Shown here in pieces: positions 10,001 through 25,000 of a stretch of DNA of 64,000 nucleotides. Position 1 is the first letter of the stretch. Each line of letters starts with the position of its first letter. The translations under genes and the position numbers were made by a program. Source of the stretch: Epiperipatus broadwayi. Lineage: Eukaryota > Onychophora > Udeonychophora > Euonychophora > Peripatidae. The stretch is taken from contig JAQFVV010012397.1 in assembly GCA_028023455.1 (NCBI GenBank), forward strand, positions 1 through 64,000. The letters run 5' to 3'. The notes beneath the pieces were generated by a model, which saw only the letters and a program-made list of their open reading frames with translations, did not search any database and had not been told where the DNA came from.

Positions 10001-13000
10001 CCTTTGGGACATCAGGCACAGAGCTACATTTTACTGAAAACCAAAAAACATATTTCGTAAATAAGATATTAATCACAACTTAATGGATTTAAAAAAAAAT
10101 TTTCAAATTGGACCAGATGTATAGAGGATTTACAGCTGGACACATGTAAAACCTACATATTATAGCTAAACACACATTAAGCATAAGAAAAACACTTTTC
10201 TATTCGACACAAAAAAATCACATATAAAGAAAGAAACCATTAAAAAAAATATAACTTTGGACAGGAAATAAAAATTTCAAATTGCTATAATTTTTGAGCA
10301 ACAATAAAAAATTAGAAACAGGTTATAATCTTACAGAGACAATTAGGAAGATCCTTCCACAATCCTTCCGAAGTACAATGTACCTCTGATGACCCATTCA
10401 GAGTAAATCCTTCTTTGCAATGATAAAACGCTATTTCATCTGCTACAGAGAAGTTCAACATTGCATTTGGTACTGTGGGTGGAGGTTCACATTTCGTAAC
10501 TAAAGAAATAGAAAAACCAAGCATGTACTATAAATAAAAGATAAATCAAACTTAGATTAAAACAAATTTTACATGGAAAACTGATCATAGAAACATATTC
10601 CAATTCTTTAATTATTAATTTCACAAAATTATTTACAGAAAAACAATGTAATGCAACATCTCTTGTAAAAATGAAAAAAAAAATTAGCTACACATAATGG
10701 CAGGTCTGACCATTGTGCATGAAACAACCAAAGAACTTCAGATGGTCCAAATAAATTAAACCTATCCACACATTGGTAAAAAGCTACAGTTTCATTTGAA
10801 AATGTAATAAGTGAGTTTTCAACTTGTAGTGGTGAATCACACAATACATAAATTCCACAAAAAAAAAAAAACATACTATTTTGCAGAATACTACAATATT
10901 TCCCATGTCATAACAAAAAACTTTAGAAGCAAATTTACAAAAAAATCATTATTAATCAAATACCATTATTAACTTCCAGTGCATTGGATTTATAGCATAC
11001 CTTTGCTGACACATGAAGGTAATGATGACCAGGTTCCAGGTGAAAGGCAATAAATATCAGAATTCCCTTCTAATGTAAAACCGTCATCACACTGATATGA
11101 AGCCATTCCATAGGTCTCATTCAAAAATGAAGAAATGACAGACGCCTTTGGGACATCAGGCAGAGAGCCACATTTTGCTGAAAAACAAAAAATATATTTC
11201 ATGAATAAGATATTAATCAGCATTCAATAGCCTTTAAAAAAAATTTTCAAGTTAGGATCAGATGTAGACGATTTGTAGCTGGACACATGTAAAGCCTACA
11301 TATTATAGTTAACACACATTAAAAAACATAAGAAAAAACTTTTCGCTTCGAGAGAAAAAAATAACATATAAATAAACCATTAAATAAAATATAACTTTGA
11401 ACAGTAAATGAAAATTTCAAATTGCAATAATTATTGAGCAAAAATAAAAAACTAGAATCAGGTTATAAACTTACCGACACAATTAGGAAGATCCTTCCAC
11501 AATCCTTCTGAAGAACAATGTACCTTTGATGACCCATTCAGGGTAAATCCTTCTTTGCAATGATAAAATGCTATTTCATCTGCTACAGAGTAGTTCAATA
11601 TTGCATTTGGTATTGCAGGTGGAGGATCACATTTCTTAGCTAAATAAATAGAAAAACCATGCATATACCATAAATAAAAGATAAATCAAATTTAGATTAA
11701 AACAATATTTATATGGAAAACTTATCATACAAATATATTCCAACTCTTTAATCATTAATTTAACATAATTCTTTACAGAAAAAACTTGTCATGCAACACC
11801 TCTTCGAAAAATGAAAAAACTGTAGCTAGACATAATGGTAGTTGTGACAACTGTCAGTGGACCATAGAAAACACTTCAGTTGGTCCAAATAATCTAAAGT
11901 CATCTACACAATGGTAAAGAGCTACAGATTCATTATGAAATGTGATGACCGATTTTTGCACATGGAGTGGTGAATCACATAACGTAAAATTAGAAAAAAA
12001 AAACAATTTTGCTAAATACTACACTATTTCAAATACTACAATATTTCTCATGTCCTACCTAAAAAAATCTAGAAAGAAATTTACAAATAGATCATTGTTA
12101 ATGAAACACGTAATATTACCGTCCAATGCATTGGAGTCATAGCATACCTTTGCTGATACACGAAGGTAATGACGACCAGCTTTCAGGTGAAAGGCAATAA
12201 ACAGTAGAATTCCCTTCTAACGTAAAGCCATCATCACACTGATATGAAGCCATTCCATAGGTCTCATTCAAAAATGACGAAATGACAGATGCCTTTGGAA
12301 CATCAGGCATAGAGCTACATGTTACTGAAAAGCAAAAAACATATTTCGTAAATAAGATATTAATTACAACTTAATGGATTTTAAAAAAAAAATGTTCAAA
12401 TTGGACCAGATGTTTAGAGGATTTACAGCTAGACACATGTAAAACCTACATATTATAGCTAAACCCACATTAAGCATAAGAAAAACACTTTTCTATTCGA
12501 CACAAAAAAATCACATATAAAGAAGCCATTAAAAAAAATATAACTTTGGACAGGAAATAAAAATTTCAAATTGCTATAATTTTTGAGCAACAATAAAAAA
12601 TTAGAAACAGGTTATAATCTTACAGAGACAATTAGGAAGATCCTTCCACAATCCTTCCGAAGTACAATGTACCTCTGATGAACCATTCAGAGTAAATCCT
12701 TCTTTGCAATGATAAAACGCTATTTCATCTGCTACAGAGAAGTTCAATATTGCATTTGGTACTGCGGATGGAGGTTCACATTTCGTAACTAAAGAAATAG
12801 AAAAACCAAGCATATACTATAAATAAAAGATAAATCAAACTTAGATTAAACAAGTTTTACATGGAAAACTGATCATAGAAATATATTCCAATTTCTTAAT
12901 TATTAATTTCACAAAATTCTTTACAGAAGAACAATGTAATGTAACATCTCTTGTAAAAATGGAAAAAAAAAATTAGCTACACATAATGGCAGGTCTGACC

Positions 13001-16000
13001 TTTGTGCATGAAACAGCCAAAGAACTTCAGATGGTCCAAATAAATTAAACCTATCCACACATTGGTAAAAAGCTACAGTTTCATTTGAAAATGTAATAAG
13101 TGAGTTTTCAACTTGTAGTGGTGAATCACACAATACATAAATTCCACAAAAAAAAAAACATAATATTTTGCAGAATACTACAATATTTCTCATGTCATAA
13201 CAAAAAACTTTAGAAGCAAATTTACAAAAAAATCATTATCAATCCAATACCATTATTAACTTCCAGTGCATTGGATTTATAGCATACCTTTGCTGACACA
13301 CGAAGGTAATGATGACCAGGTTCCAGGTGAAAGGCAATAAATATCAGAATTCCCTTCTAATGTAAAACCGTCATCACACTGATATGAAGCCATTCCATAG
13401 GTCTCATTCAAAAATGAAGAAATGACAGACGCCTTTGGGAAATCAGGCAGAGAGCCACATTTTGCTGAAAAACAAAAAATATATTTCATGAATAAGATAT
13501 TAATCAGCATTCAATAGCCTTTAAAAAAAATTTTCAAGTTAGGATCAGATGTAGACGATTTGTAGCTGGACACATGTAAAGCCTACATATTATAGTTAAC
13601 ACACATTAAAAAACGTAAGAAAAAACTTTTCGCTTCGAGAGAAAAAAATAACATATAAATAAACCATTAAATAAAATATAACTTTGAACAGTAAATGAAA
13701 ATTTCAAATTGCAATAATTATTGAGCAAAAATAAAAAACTAGAATCAGGTTATAAACTTACCGACACAATTAGGAAGATCCTTCCACAATCCTTCTGAAG
13801 AACAATGTACCTTTGATGACCCATTCAGGGTAAATCCTTCTTTGCAATGATAAAATGCTATTTCATCTGCTCCAGAGTAGTTCAATATTGCATTTGGTAT
13901 TGCAGGTGGAGGATCACATTTCTTAGCTAAATAAATAGAAAAACCATGCATATACTATAAATAAAAGATAAATCAAATTTAGATTAAAACAATATTTATA
14001 TGGAAAACTTATCATACAAATATATTCCAACTCTTTAATCATTAATTTAACATAATTCTTTACAGAAAAAACTTGTCATGCAACACCTCTTCGAAAAATG
14101 AAAAAACTGTAGCTAGACATAATGGTAGTTGTGACAACTGTCAGTGGACCATAGAAAACACTTCAGTTGGTCCAAATAATCTAAAGTCATCTACACAATG
14201 GTAAAGAGCTACAGATTCATTATGAAATGTGATGACCGATTTTTGCACATGGAGTGGTGAATCACATAACGTAAAATTAGAAAAAAAAAAAACAATTTTG
14301 CTAAATACTACACTATTTCAAATACTACAATATTTCTCATGTCCTACCAAAAAAATCTAGAAAGAAATTTACAAATAGATCATTGTTAATGAAACACGTA
14401 ATATTACCGTCCAATGCATTGGATTCATAGCATACCTTTGCTGATACACGAAGGTAATGACGACCAGCTTTCAGGTGAAAGGCAATAAACAGTAGAATTC
14501 CCTTCTAACGTAAAGCCATCATCACACTGATATGAAGCCATTCCATAGGTCTCATTCAAAAATGACGAAATGACAGATGCCTTTGGGACATCAGGCATAG
14601 AGCTACATTTTACTGAAAAGCAAAAAACATATTTCGTAAATAAGATATTAATTACAACTTAATGGATTTTAAAAAAAAAATGTTCAAATTGGACCAGATG
14701 TTTAGAGGATTTACAGCTAGACACATGTAAAACCTACATATTATAGCTAAACCCACATTAAGCATAAGAAAAACACTTTTCTATTCGACACAAAAAAATC
14801 ACATATAAAGAAGCCATTAAAAAAAATATAACTTTGGACAGGAAATAAAAATTTCAAATTGCTATAATTTTTGAGCAACAATAAAAAATTAGAAACAGGT
14901 TATAATCTTACAGAGACAATTAGGAAGATCCTTCCACAATCCTTCCGAAGTACAATGTACCTCTGATGAACCATTCAGAGTAAATCCTTCTTTGCAATGA
15001 TAAAACGCTATTTCATCTGCTACAGAGAAGTTCAATATTGCATTTGGTACTGCGGATGGAGGTTCACATTTCGTAACTAAAGAAATAGAAAAACCAAGCA
15101 TATACTATAAATAAAAGATAAATCAAACTTAGATTAAACAAGTTTTACATGGAAAACTGATCATAGAAATATATTCCAATTTCTTAATTATTAATTTCAC
15201 AAAATTCTTTACAGAAGAACAATGTAATGTAACATCTCTTGTAAAAATGGAAAAAAAAAATTAGCTACACATAATGGCAGGTCTGACCTTTGTGCATGAA
15301 ACAGCCAAAGAACTTCAGATGGTCCAAATAAATTAAACCTATCCACACATTGGTAAAAAGCTACAGTTTCATTTGAAAATGTAATAAGTGAGTTTTTAAC
15401 ATAGAGTGGTGAATCACACAATACATAAATTCCAAAAAAAAAAAAACATACTTTTTTGCAGAATACTACAATATTTCTCATGTCATAATAACAAACTTTA
15501 GAAGCAAATTTACAAAAAAACCATTATTAATCAAATACCATTATTAACTTCCAGTGCATTGGATTTATAGCATACCTTTGCTGACACACGAAGGTAATGA
15601 TGACCAGGTTCCAGGTGAAAGGCAATAAATATCAGAATTCCCTTCTAATGTAAAACCGTAATCACACTGATATGAAGCCATTCCATTGGTCTCATTCAAA
15701 AATGAAGAAATGACAGACGCCTTTGGGATATCAGGCAGAGAGCCGCATTTTGCTGAAAAACAAAAAATATATTTCATGAATAAGATATTAATCAGCATTC
15801 AATAGCCTTTAAAACAAATTTTCAAGTTAGGATCAGATGTAGACGATTTGTAGCTGGACACATGTAAAGCCTACATATTATAGTTAACACACATTAAAAA
15901 ACATAAGAAAAAACTTTTCGCTTCGAGAGAAAAAAATAACATATAAATAAACCATTAAATAAAATATAACTTTGAACAGTAAATAAAAATTTCAAATTGC

Positions 16001-19000
16001 AATAATTATTGAGCAAAAATAAAAAACTAGAAACAGGTTATAAATTTACCGACACAATTAGGAAGATCCTTCCACAATCCTTCTGAAGTACAATGTTCCT
16101 TTGATGACCCATTCAGGGTAAATCCTTCTTTGCAATGATAAAATGCTACTTCATCTGCTGCAGAGTACTTCAATATTGCATTTGGTACTGCAGGTGGAGG
16201 ATCACATTTCTTAGCTAAATAAATAAAAAAAACATGCATATATTATAAATAAAACATAAATCAAACTTAGATTAAAACAATATTTATATGGAAAACTTAT
16301 CATACAAATATATTCCAATTCTTTAATCATTAATTTAACATAATTCTTTACAGAAAAAACTTGTAATGTAACACCTCTTCGAAAAATGAAAAAACTGTAG
16401 CTAGACATAATGGTAGTTCTGACAATTGTCAGTGGACCATAGAAACATAAGTCATCTACACAGTGGTAAAGAGCTACAGATTCATTTCGAAATGGAGTGG
16501 TGAATCACATATCATAAAATTAGAAAAAAAAAACCATTTTGCTAAACACTACAATATTCAAATACTACAATATTTCTCATGTCCTACCTAAAAAAATCTA
16601 GAAAGTAATTTACAAATAGATCATTGTTAATGAAACACGTAATATTAACGTCCAATGCATTGGATTCATTGCATACCTTTGCTGATACACGAAGGTAATG
16701 ACGACCAGCTTGCAGGTGAAAGGCAATAAACAGTAGAATTCCTTTCTAACGTAAAGCCATCATCACACTGATATAAAGCCATTCCATAGGTCTCATTCAA
16801 AAATGACGAAATGACAGACGCCTTTGGGACATCAGGCACAGAGCTACATTTTACTGAAAACCAAAAAACATATTTCGTAAATAAGATATTAATCACAACT
16901 TAATGGATTTAAAAAAAAAAATTTCAAATTGGACCAGATGTTTAGAGGATTTACAGCTGGACACATGTAAAACCTACATATTATAGGTAAACACACATTA
17001 AGCATAAGAAAAACACTTTTCTATTCGACACAAAAAAATCACATATAAAGAAACCATTAAAAAAAATATAACTTTGGACAGAAAATAAAAATTTCAAATT
17101 GCTATAATTTTTGAGCAACAATAAAAAATTAGAAACAGGTTATAATCTTACAGAGACAATTAGGAAGATCCTTCCACAATCCTTCCGAAGTGCAATATAC
17201 CTTTGATGACCCATTCAGAGTAAATCCTTCTTTGCAATGATAAAACACTATTTCATCTGCTACAGAGAAGTTCAATATTGCATTTGGTACTGCGGGTGGA
17301 GGTTCACATTTCTTAACTAAAGAAATAGAAAAACCAAGCATATACTATAAATAAAAGATAAATCAAACTTAGATTGAAACAAGTTTTACATGGAAAACTG
17401 ATCATAGAAATATATTCCAATTCCTTAATCATTATTTTCACAAAATTCTTTATAGAAGAAAAATGTAATGTAACATCTCTTGTAAAAATGAAAAAAACAT
17501 TTAGCTACACATAATGGCAGTTCTGACCATTGTGCATGAAACAGCCAAAGAAGTTCAGATGGTCCAAATAAATTAAACCTATCCACACATTGCTATAAAG
17601 CTACAGTTTCATTTGACAATGTAATAAGTGAGTTTTCAACTTGGAATGTTGAATCACACAATACATAAATTCCAAAAAAAAAAAAAACATACTATTTTGC
17701 AGAATACTACAATATTTCTCATGACATAACAAAAAACTTTAGAAGCAAATTTACAAAAAAATCATTATTAATCAAATACCATTATTAACTTCCAGTGCAT
17801 TGGATTTATAGCATACCTTTGGTGACACACGAAGGTAATGATGTCCAGGTTCCAGGCAAAAGGCAATAAATATCAGAATTCCCTTCTAATGTAAAACCGT
17901 CATCACACTGATATGAAACCATTCCATAGGTCTCATTCAAAAATGATGAAATGACAGATGCCTTTGGGACATCAGGCAGAGAGCCACATTTTGCTGAAAA
18001 ACAAAAAATATATTTCGTCACTTGTAAAAAACATTTCAAGCTGTCAGATGTTTAGAGGATTTGCAACTACACACATATAAAACCTATATATTATAGCTAA
18101 ACAGACATTAAAAAACATACCAAAAAAAAAAACTTTTAGATTAGAACCATAAAAATCAGATATCACGAAACCCATTAAAAGCCTACATATTACATGTAAA
18201 GCCTACATATTACAGGCGGAAAGCTACATTGTAAGAAAAAACAAGAAACATATTTGATGAGAACTTGAAATGCACAAACTACTATTATTCATTTCAATAA
18301 AAAAATGAAATTATTTTATTATTCAAGTAAACAATGTGATATTCAAATTTATTTAATAATAATGGACTACAATGAGGTGCAAGAGGACACTAAATTTTAC
18401 ATATGAAATCCACTTTTCTTTCCTTGATTCATCACAATGGGATATTCCTTCATTTAAATCCTATTGGACCCCACTAAGCTTTGTGAATAAAAAAATGAAT
18501 ACCAGAAGTTAGGTATATTTAATCTGGAATACTTGTATGACTTCAAGAACTCTAGTAAAAATGCAAAAAAATATTCATTTCAAATAACAAAGGTCATGGA
18601 AGTGTGTTATAATTCTATATGAATTCTCCAATATTTATGAGGAAGGAGTACATGTTAGCTATTTTTTGTAAGTTTTATATTTATAACAGTTTGAACTTTC
18701 CTGTTTTGAATTTCTTTTTAACTTTGTAATTCGGATATTACATATAGAAATTATCAGATTTCTTTTTTAAAACAAAAAAAAAATCACTCTTTTACTAGGT
18801 ATGAGTGAATAATATTGTAACTATTTTCTTAAATATATCTACGTATATGTTACTTTATACAAATTACTACTTGAAAAAGAGAGTATAAAATAATAATGAA
18901 AATGTGGTGTTGATTCCTAAATTCTCCAGATCTTAAATAATCATAATTAATTATTTAATTATAACTATTGTTTATTCGGTCATAATTAATTTCATATGAT

Positions 19001-22000
19001 TATTGATAATTGGATTTAATGTAGATGAATTTTTATATATATTGAAGCAATGGATCTGAAGTCCGATCCATGCTTCACAGCCTCCTATAAACTTATTATT
19101 ATTGTAGGCCTGAATTAAGTTTATAGTCCAATATCAGCAGGGTTTTGCATTGAAGCTAAAATTAATTACATTTAAATATTTCGTGTTAAATAAATTCCAT
19201 TCGAAGATTAAATTTCTGTTAATAAAAATTACTTGTAAAACCTATTAGTCAAACATATATATATATATACGTCCAGCGTATATAAATGAGTTAATGCAAA
19301 ATTCTGCTGAAATAAAATGCTTATTTTAGCAAAAGAAATAAGAATGTATTTTTCTTTTTAAATCTTGTTAAAATATTTAGTATGATTTGATTTTGAGATA
19401 AGCCCACCAACATTTTCTAAAAAAATGTATATTTTTAATTAATTAGCCCATTCAAGGCAAATTAAAGATGGCCTTCTCTTTCTTTTTTTAATTAATAATA
19501 ATTCAAACTTTAAAGAAAGAAATTTAGAAGAAAAACTAAGTTATTTTTAGAAAATGTTACCTTGAAACAAAGGAGTGTGGGTGTGCTTATCAAGATCTAA
19601 GATCATACAAACAATAGAGGGTAGCTTACAAAAAAGTTATAAATAGGAGAGTGAACAAAAGACTTGGCATTCAGATTTTCCTTTTGGAAGTGGCATTCAG
19701 ATTTTCCTTTTGGAAATAGCATTCAGATTTCTCTTTGGGGAACTCTTTCAGATTTTGCTTGTTGAGATTTTATTCCAAAAAGTTATACAACTGTTGTCTT
19801 CAAAATCACAGAGACGTTTGAACATCCTACAAGCTAAAAGTCATATGAATTTGATGAATTCTACTATGCTTGGCTAGGAAAATAGCTTTGCCTATCGCTG
19901 AGGTTTCTAAATACCATCAAAATGCCATAGTATCCACCTAATAGTGATCTGAACTCTGTGCCGTGTCTGTAGGACATTTCGTGAAAGCATGCTACGTATC
20001 TCCATTTTCCTTGTCTGGACAAATATCTAACGACGGTCGGATCAAGCCACGAATACCGTAGGAAACATGACCAAGGTACCAGGATGGTAACCATATCTCT
20101 CCATTGAACTATTTACTTTCTACCCTTTTTGATAATACCTTTTAAATGGCATTATTGTATTATATTTTTGAATTGTTTGATTTAATGATATTTATAACGT
20201 AATTATTTCTTTTGACTAGCCTTAGATATATATATATGATCATCTATATATACATTTAACCCTTTTTCCTTCGCTATTCTTCATTACTAACATGTATAAA
20301 TATTTTGTATTCCATTGCGGCTAAGTTTAAAAGTTAATTTTACTTTTAAAATCTCTTTCCAATTTTATTTATGTTTCTAAATTCCATATGAGTAAGTTTC
20401 CTTTGTTTGCCAATTTGATCTCCTCAATAACGCCTCTTTTGTCCGCCAGTAGCTTATTATGTATAACTGATTTAACTATATACATTTTAAATAATTTTAA
20501 ACTGTCTGCTGTTCGCGCAAAGCAATAGAAAATACTTTGCGAAAGATTTTTTTATTGTACTTTATCGAGGAGATTCGAGTTGACAATTTTATTAGAATTG
20601 GGAAGAAAAGATTTAGACTGCAAAAATATTATATCGTTTAATCTGTTTTCATTGTCTAATTAGTTTTCATTAATTTAGGAGAATAGCGGAGGCCATTAAA
20701 AACATTATTAATATTTTAAAGTCATTAATTAAATATCTTATTTAACTAAAAAAAAGCTTGAGTTTCCTAATTTTATTACAATGCTTTATTTTACTTTTCC
20801 AATGATCCAGGCATGCAAAACACATTTTTCATAGTACTTTTATGCACATTTAACTATTTAGCTCCGTAGGTGTTCCCATCCATGTATCTACTGCTGATGC
20901 TAAGCTTTGTGGCCGGATGAAAAAATAATTTATGCGTGTCTCAGATAATGTTGGTTCGTAATTAGCCTCGAGAATAGGCGAACAGGGCAGAGGTCATAGT
21001 ATTCTTGATTTAATTCGCGTATAGGTGGCCTCGAGATACTTTCGCCTAGTATTAGAACTGGGTTAAACCAACATACATTATCTGACTGTCATAATATGCA
21101 GTTGATTGCGTACTCTAAAACAGTTTATGTTTATTCATATCCATATGGGAGAATACATTCCTATTTACATTTAATAAATTTGAGATTGATCTCATAGTTA
21201 TATTTAAATAGGAACCCTCCCCCTCTTTGCAGTTACTGTTGCAGAAAGATAGCGGTTGTTTTATTGATCCTTATAATTCTTGTTACATAAATATAGCATT
21301 AATGTCTATCCTATATAGGATGTAAGTATGTGTTAATACTACAAAATATATGAGTCAAAGTAATGTTTATATTTATGGATTCATATGGTATGGGAAACTA
21401 ATGTTAGAACTGGTAAACAAATGAAAGATGAAAATGCTATAGGAAGATTTACTTATGGTAATAGAAATGAGAGGAAATAGACTTGTGGAGTTTCCAGAAA
21501 AAATAAAATGACACTCATACAACAATTTTTTAAAATTAGGTTATTTTATTATTTTTTAAACTAATATTATAGATTTTCAATTAATACACAATTATTTTTT
21601 TGTTTTGTAATAAATGTTCCTTTATTTTAACTTCTTTTTTTTTTTTTTTAAATAACCAAGATGTTTTTGGTTATGTAAAAAATGTTCATTTAGGTTATGT
21701 TTTTTTTGGGGGGGGAAAGTAATTGAATATATTTGCAAAATGTTCATTTGTTAATACCGTGTTTTTTCACTAACGTTGATTTGATTACTTCAAACATAGT
21801 TTTATTTTTGGTAGATAAACAATGCCTCAATAACCAATTTATTTTTGTTTGATAATAAATGTTCCTTTATTTTATGTTGTTGTTTTTTTTTGCGTACCGT
21901 AATTTAATATATTACACAATAGAGACAGCTTGAACAAATACTTTTTTTCACAAGTAGCCATTTTTTCACCAACGCAAGCTCTCACAACGTACGAAACTTT

Positions 22001-25000
22001 AGATTCAGGTATGCAGAATTGACACATTTGGTACAGTGTGATAATTTGGAGGACCTTATAGTAATTCATTTAGGTTTGAAAATAATTACTTCTGAGTGAA
22101 TATTGGTTCACTTTTCATCATTTAAATTATTCACACCCTATCATGATATCTTAGCAATCTGTTAAGTGTCAGCCATTCATACAGATAGTAAACAACACAT
22201 ATCAGAGCTAACTGATAAAGTAGGCTAAGTGTGAATTGTGAGAGCAATCGGTCGCAAAACATGCTGCTGGCCACCGTTAGCCAAAAGACTCAATTGCTAG
22301 CACTCGATTACTGATATCAATTGAGAAGTTGTGCCTGATAAATGGTATTTTCAACTACTTTTGGCTAGAAACAATGCCATCAAGCGGGATAGATTGTCTA
22401 AGTATCAGTACCAAAAAAGCTTTATATTATGAATTCTTTTTTTGAGAAAAATGTTAAAAGGAAATGGACATGGACACATCGAAATGAACATACAGCAGAA
22501 TAGGACAATATTTTGACCAACTGAAAATACCTATTTCAAGATTGTAATGTCCTTAACAAATTCAACACAAGAAGTGGTCATCAATTAGTAAGATGTAAGA
22601 TACATGTTAATGCAAATCTAGAGAAACAAAAATTATTAAGAAAAGCAATATTCACAATTGATATTCCTAATCTTCAGAAATATTCTAATGAATTTAAATT
22701 AGAACTTGCAAATCGTTTTCAAATATTATCAGATTTTGAACATGATTCAGATTTGAATGAAATTAATAGGAAAATACCTGATGCACTTTTAAAACCTGCA
22801 ACAATGATAGCTTTTAGATAAGAGCAGCAATTGACCAACAAAATTTCTAATGAAGCCAGAGAATTTATAAAGAAATGAAGGAATTAAGAAGATATATAAA
22901 AATGATGGATTAAGAAGGATTGAATATCTCGAATTTTTGTAAAATGATGCAAAAAAGAGTTGATAAAGGTATAAGAAAGTATAACTGGGAACAAGCAAAT
23001 AAAGCTGTATAAAGTTCAAAAGTGTCAAACAACATTTTTGTATTGGCAGAAAAATTATATCTGCAATAAGAAAAAAAGATGGAACTATTACTAAAAAGAG
23101 AGATGACATCAAGAAATGTGTACTAGAGTTCTATCAAGAATTATATAGTAATAAAAAACAAGTACCTCCTACAACTATTATATCTTTTGAATTGCCCAGG
23201 ATTTGAAATGATGAAGTAAGATATGCAATTAAATTGATGAAAAGGCAAAAAAGCTCCAGATAATGATGGAATTATAATGAATATATTAGAAGAAGCAGGT
23301 GAAGAAATAGAATTTTTTTTTTGGCAAAGTTATATACCAAATATCTAAATGATAATGCTGTATCAGATTATTGGAAGAATGCAGTATTAATATTAATATT
23401 TTCAAAAGTTAATAAAGAAGATATTAGAAATTACAAACCTATCAGTCTTTTATCAGATTTATACTAAATTTTTACCAAGATAATTACAACTCATGTACAG
23501 AGAACTTTGGATTTCAACCAACCAAAAGAACAAGCTAGATTTAAAAGTGATTTTGCACAGTAAATCATATCCCAGTATTGAGAGAAGTTATAGAAAGGAT
23601 CAATGAATATGAGTTGCCATTATGCTTTGGATTTGTAGATTATAAAAAGACATTTGATTCTATAAGCATTTCTTCAGTGATTAAAGCATTGGATCATCAT
23701 GCTATAGACCCAGAATATTATATTCTGAAGAATATTTGTGAAAATGCAACAGCAACAATTAGATTACATAATGATGTTAGGAAGATTAACATTGAGAAGG
23801 GTGTAAGATAGAGTGAATCCATATCTCCAAAGCTTTTTATACTATTGATGCAAAAAGTATTTTGTGGATTAAAATGGGAAGCTAAAGGAGTATGAGTAAA
23901 TGGAGATAATTTAAATCATTTAGATTTTGCAATAATGTTTTTGCAAATAATGCTTCAGAGCTTCAGGAAATGTTGCAAGAGTTATCAGAAGAAAGTAAAA
24001 AAGTATGACTAAAGGTAAATATTAAAAAGATTAAAGTTATGTTCAATGGATTTTCTCAAAAAATGGAAATAAATACTGATAATAAGGAGTTAGAGAAGTT
24101 AACAACTACAAATATCTTGGTCAGATTATTGCTACAGATGGAAACATAATGGATGAAATTAATCATAGAATTAAAATTGGTTGGAGTGCTTTTGGTATAC
24201 ATAACTTAATATTAAAAGGAAATATGCCTGTGTTTGAAAAACAAAGTTTTTAATAAATATGTTTCACCATTTCTTATTTATAGGTCTGAGACTTGAATAC
24301 TTAATAGAAGAGCAATACAAAGACCTCAGATCCCTCAAAAAGTATATAGAAATGCATGTTATGAGTAACAAAAAGAGATTGAAAATCCAATACAAGGGTA
24401 AGAGAATATTGCTAGAGGAGATGATAATAGATGGACAATTAAAATTTTAAAAATGGATTCCAAGAAATTGTAAAAAACCCAGAAATAGACTACATGTGAG
24501 ATGGATGGATGAAATAAGAATATGTGCAAGGGTAATGTGGAGAAGAGCAGCTAGAGATCAGAGAAGATGGATTGAACTTGGAGAGAGGTTCATCCTACAG
24601 TGGATTGATAATAGTTGATAATGAGTCTATTGAAGTTGGGGTTTGCTATATAATGAATGTACTTTATTATTTATAACTATATAAATATTATAATGTAATG
24701 AAGATTAAAATTAAATTTAGCAATGCAATCTTGGACATTTATATGTAATAATTGTCTTTCTGCATGTATGGAATAAGACAATAATGTATATAGATTAAAG
24801 TAACTTTGTTTGGTGTAAATAAATTGTACATCAATTAATTATATTTGTAATCAAGCTATTGTTGTATAATCCGTTAATTTCTTTAAATGTGAGAATGTGT
24901 GGTCTATTCTTATTTATCAGGAGTAACTTGTGCTCTCCGCAATCTAGACCAGCATTACAAATGGGTATTGAATGTGATGCTCCTTGTTATTTGGTGAAAT

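Larger units (their letters stand above)
6629..18040 (-). repeat. Tandem array of five 2.29-kb sushi units
   Basis: Matching exon ends recur at spacings of 2287-2292 bp, and 2240 bp for the last copy. Each unit is a dimer of two related half-units of about 1.14-1.15 kb, called type I and type II here, and each half-unit carries exons in the order C, B, A on the minus strand. Introns are repeated along with exons, so duplication was by DNA block. The left end is not reached: element 1 interrupts a further unit at 6629. The right end decays through 18010-18240. Confidence 0.93.

Noticed and set aside
6894-18040. Several separate small sushi genes instead of one gene
   Set aside because: Each open stretch is one phase 1-1 exon with acceptor and donor, and the apparent Met starts fall in intron sequence.
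19864-20094. Open minus-strand frame of 76 codons in the solo LTR
   Set aside because: It lies entirely in LTR sequence, is not kept in the other family LTRs, and resembles no protein.
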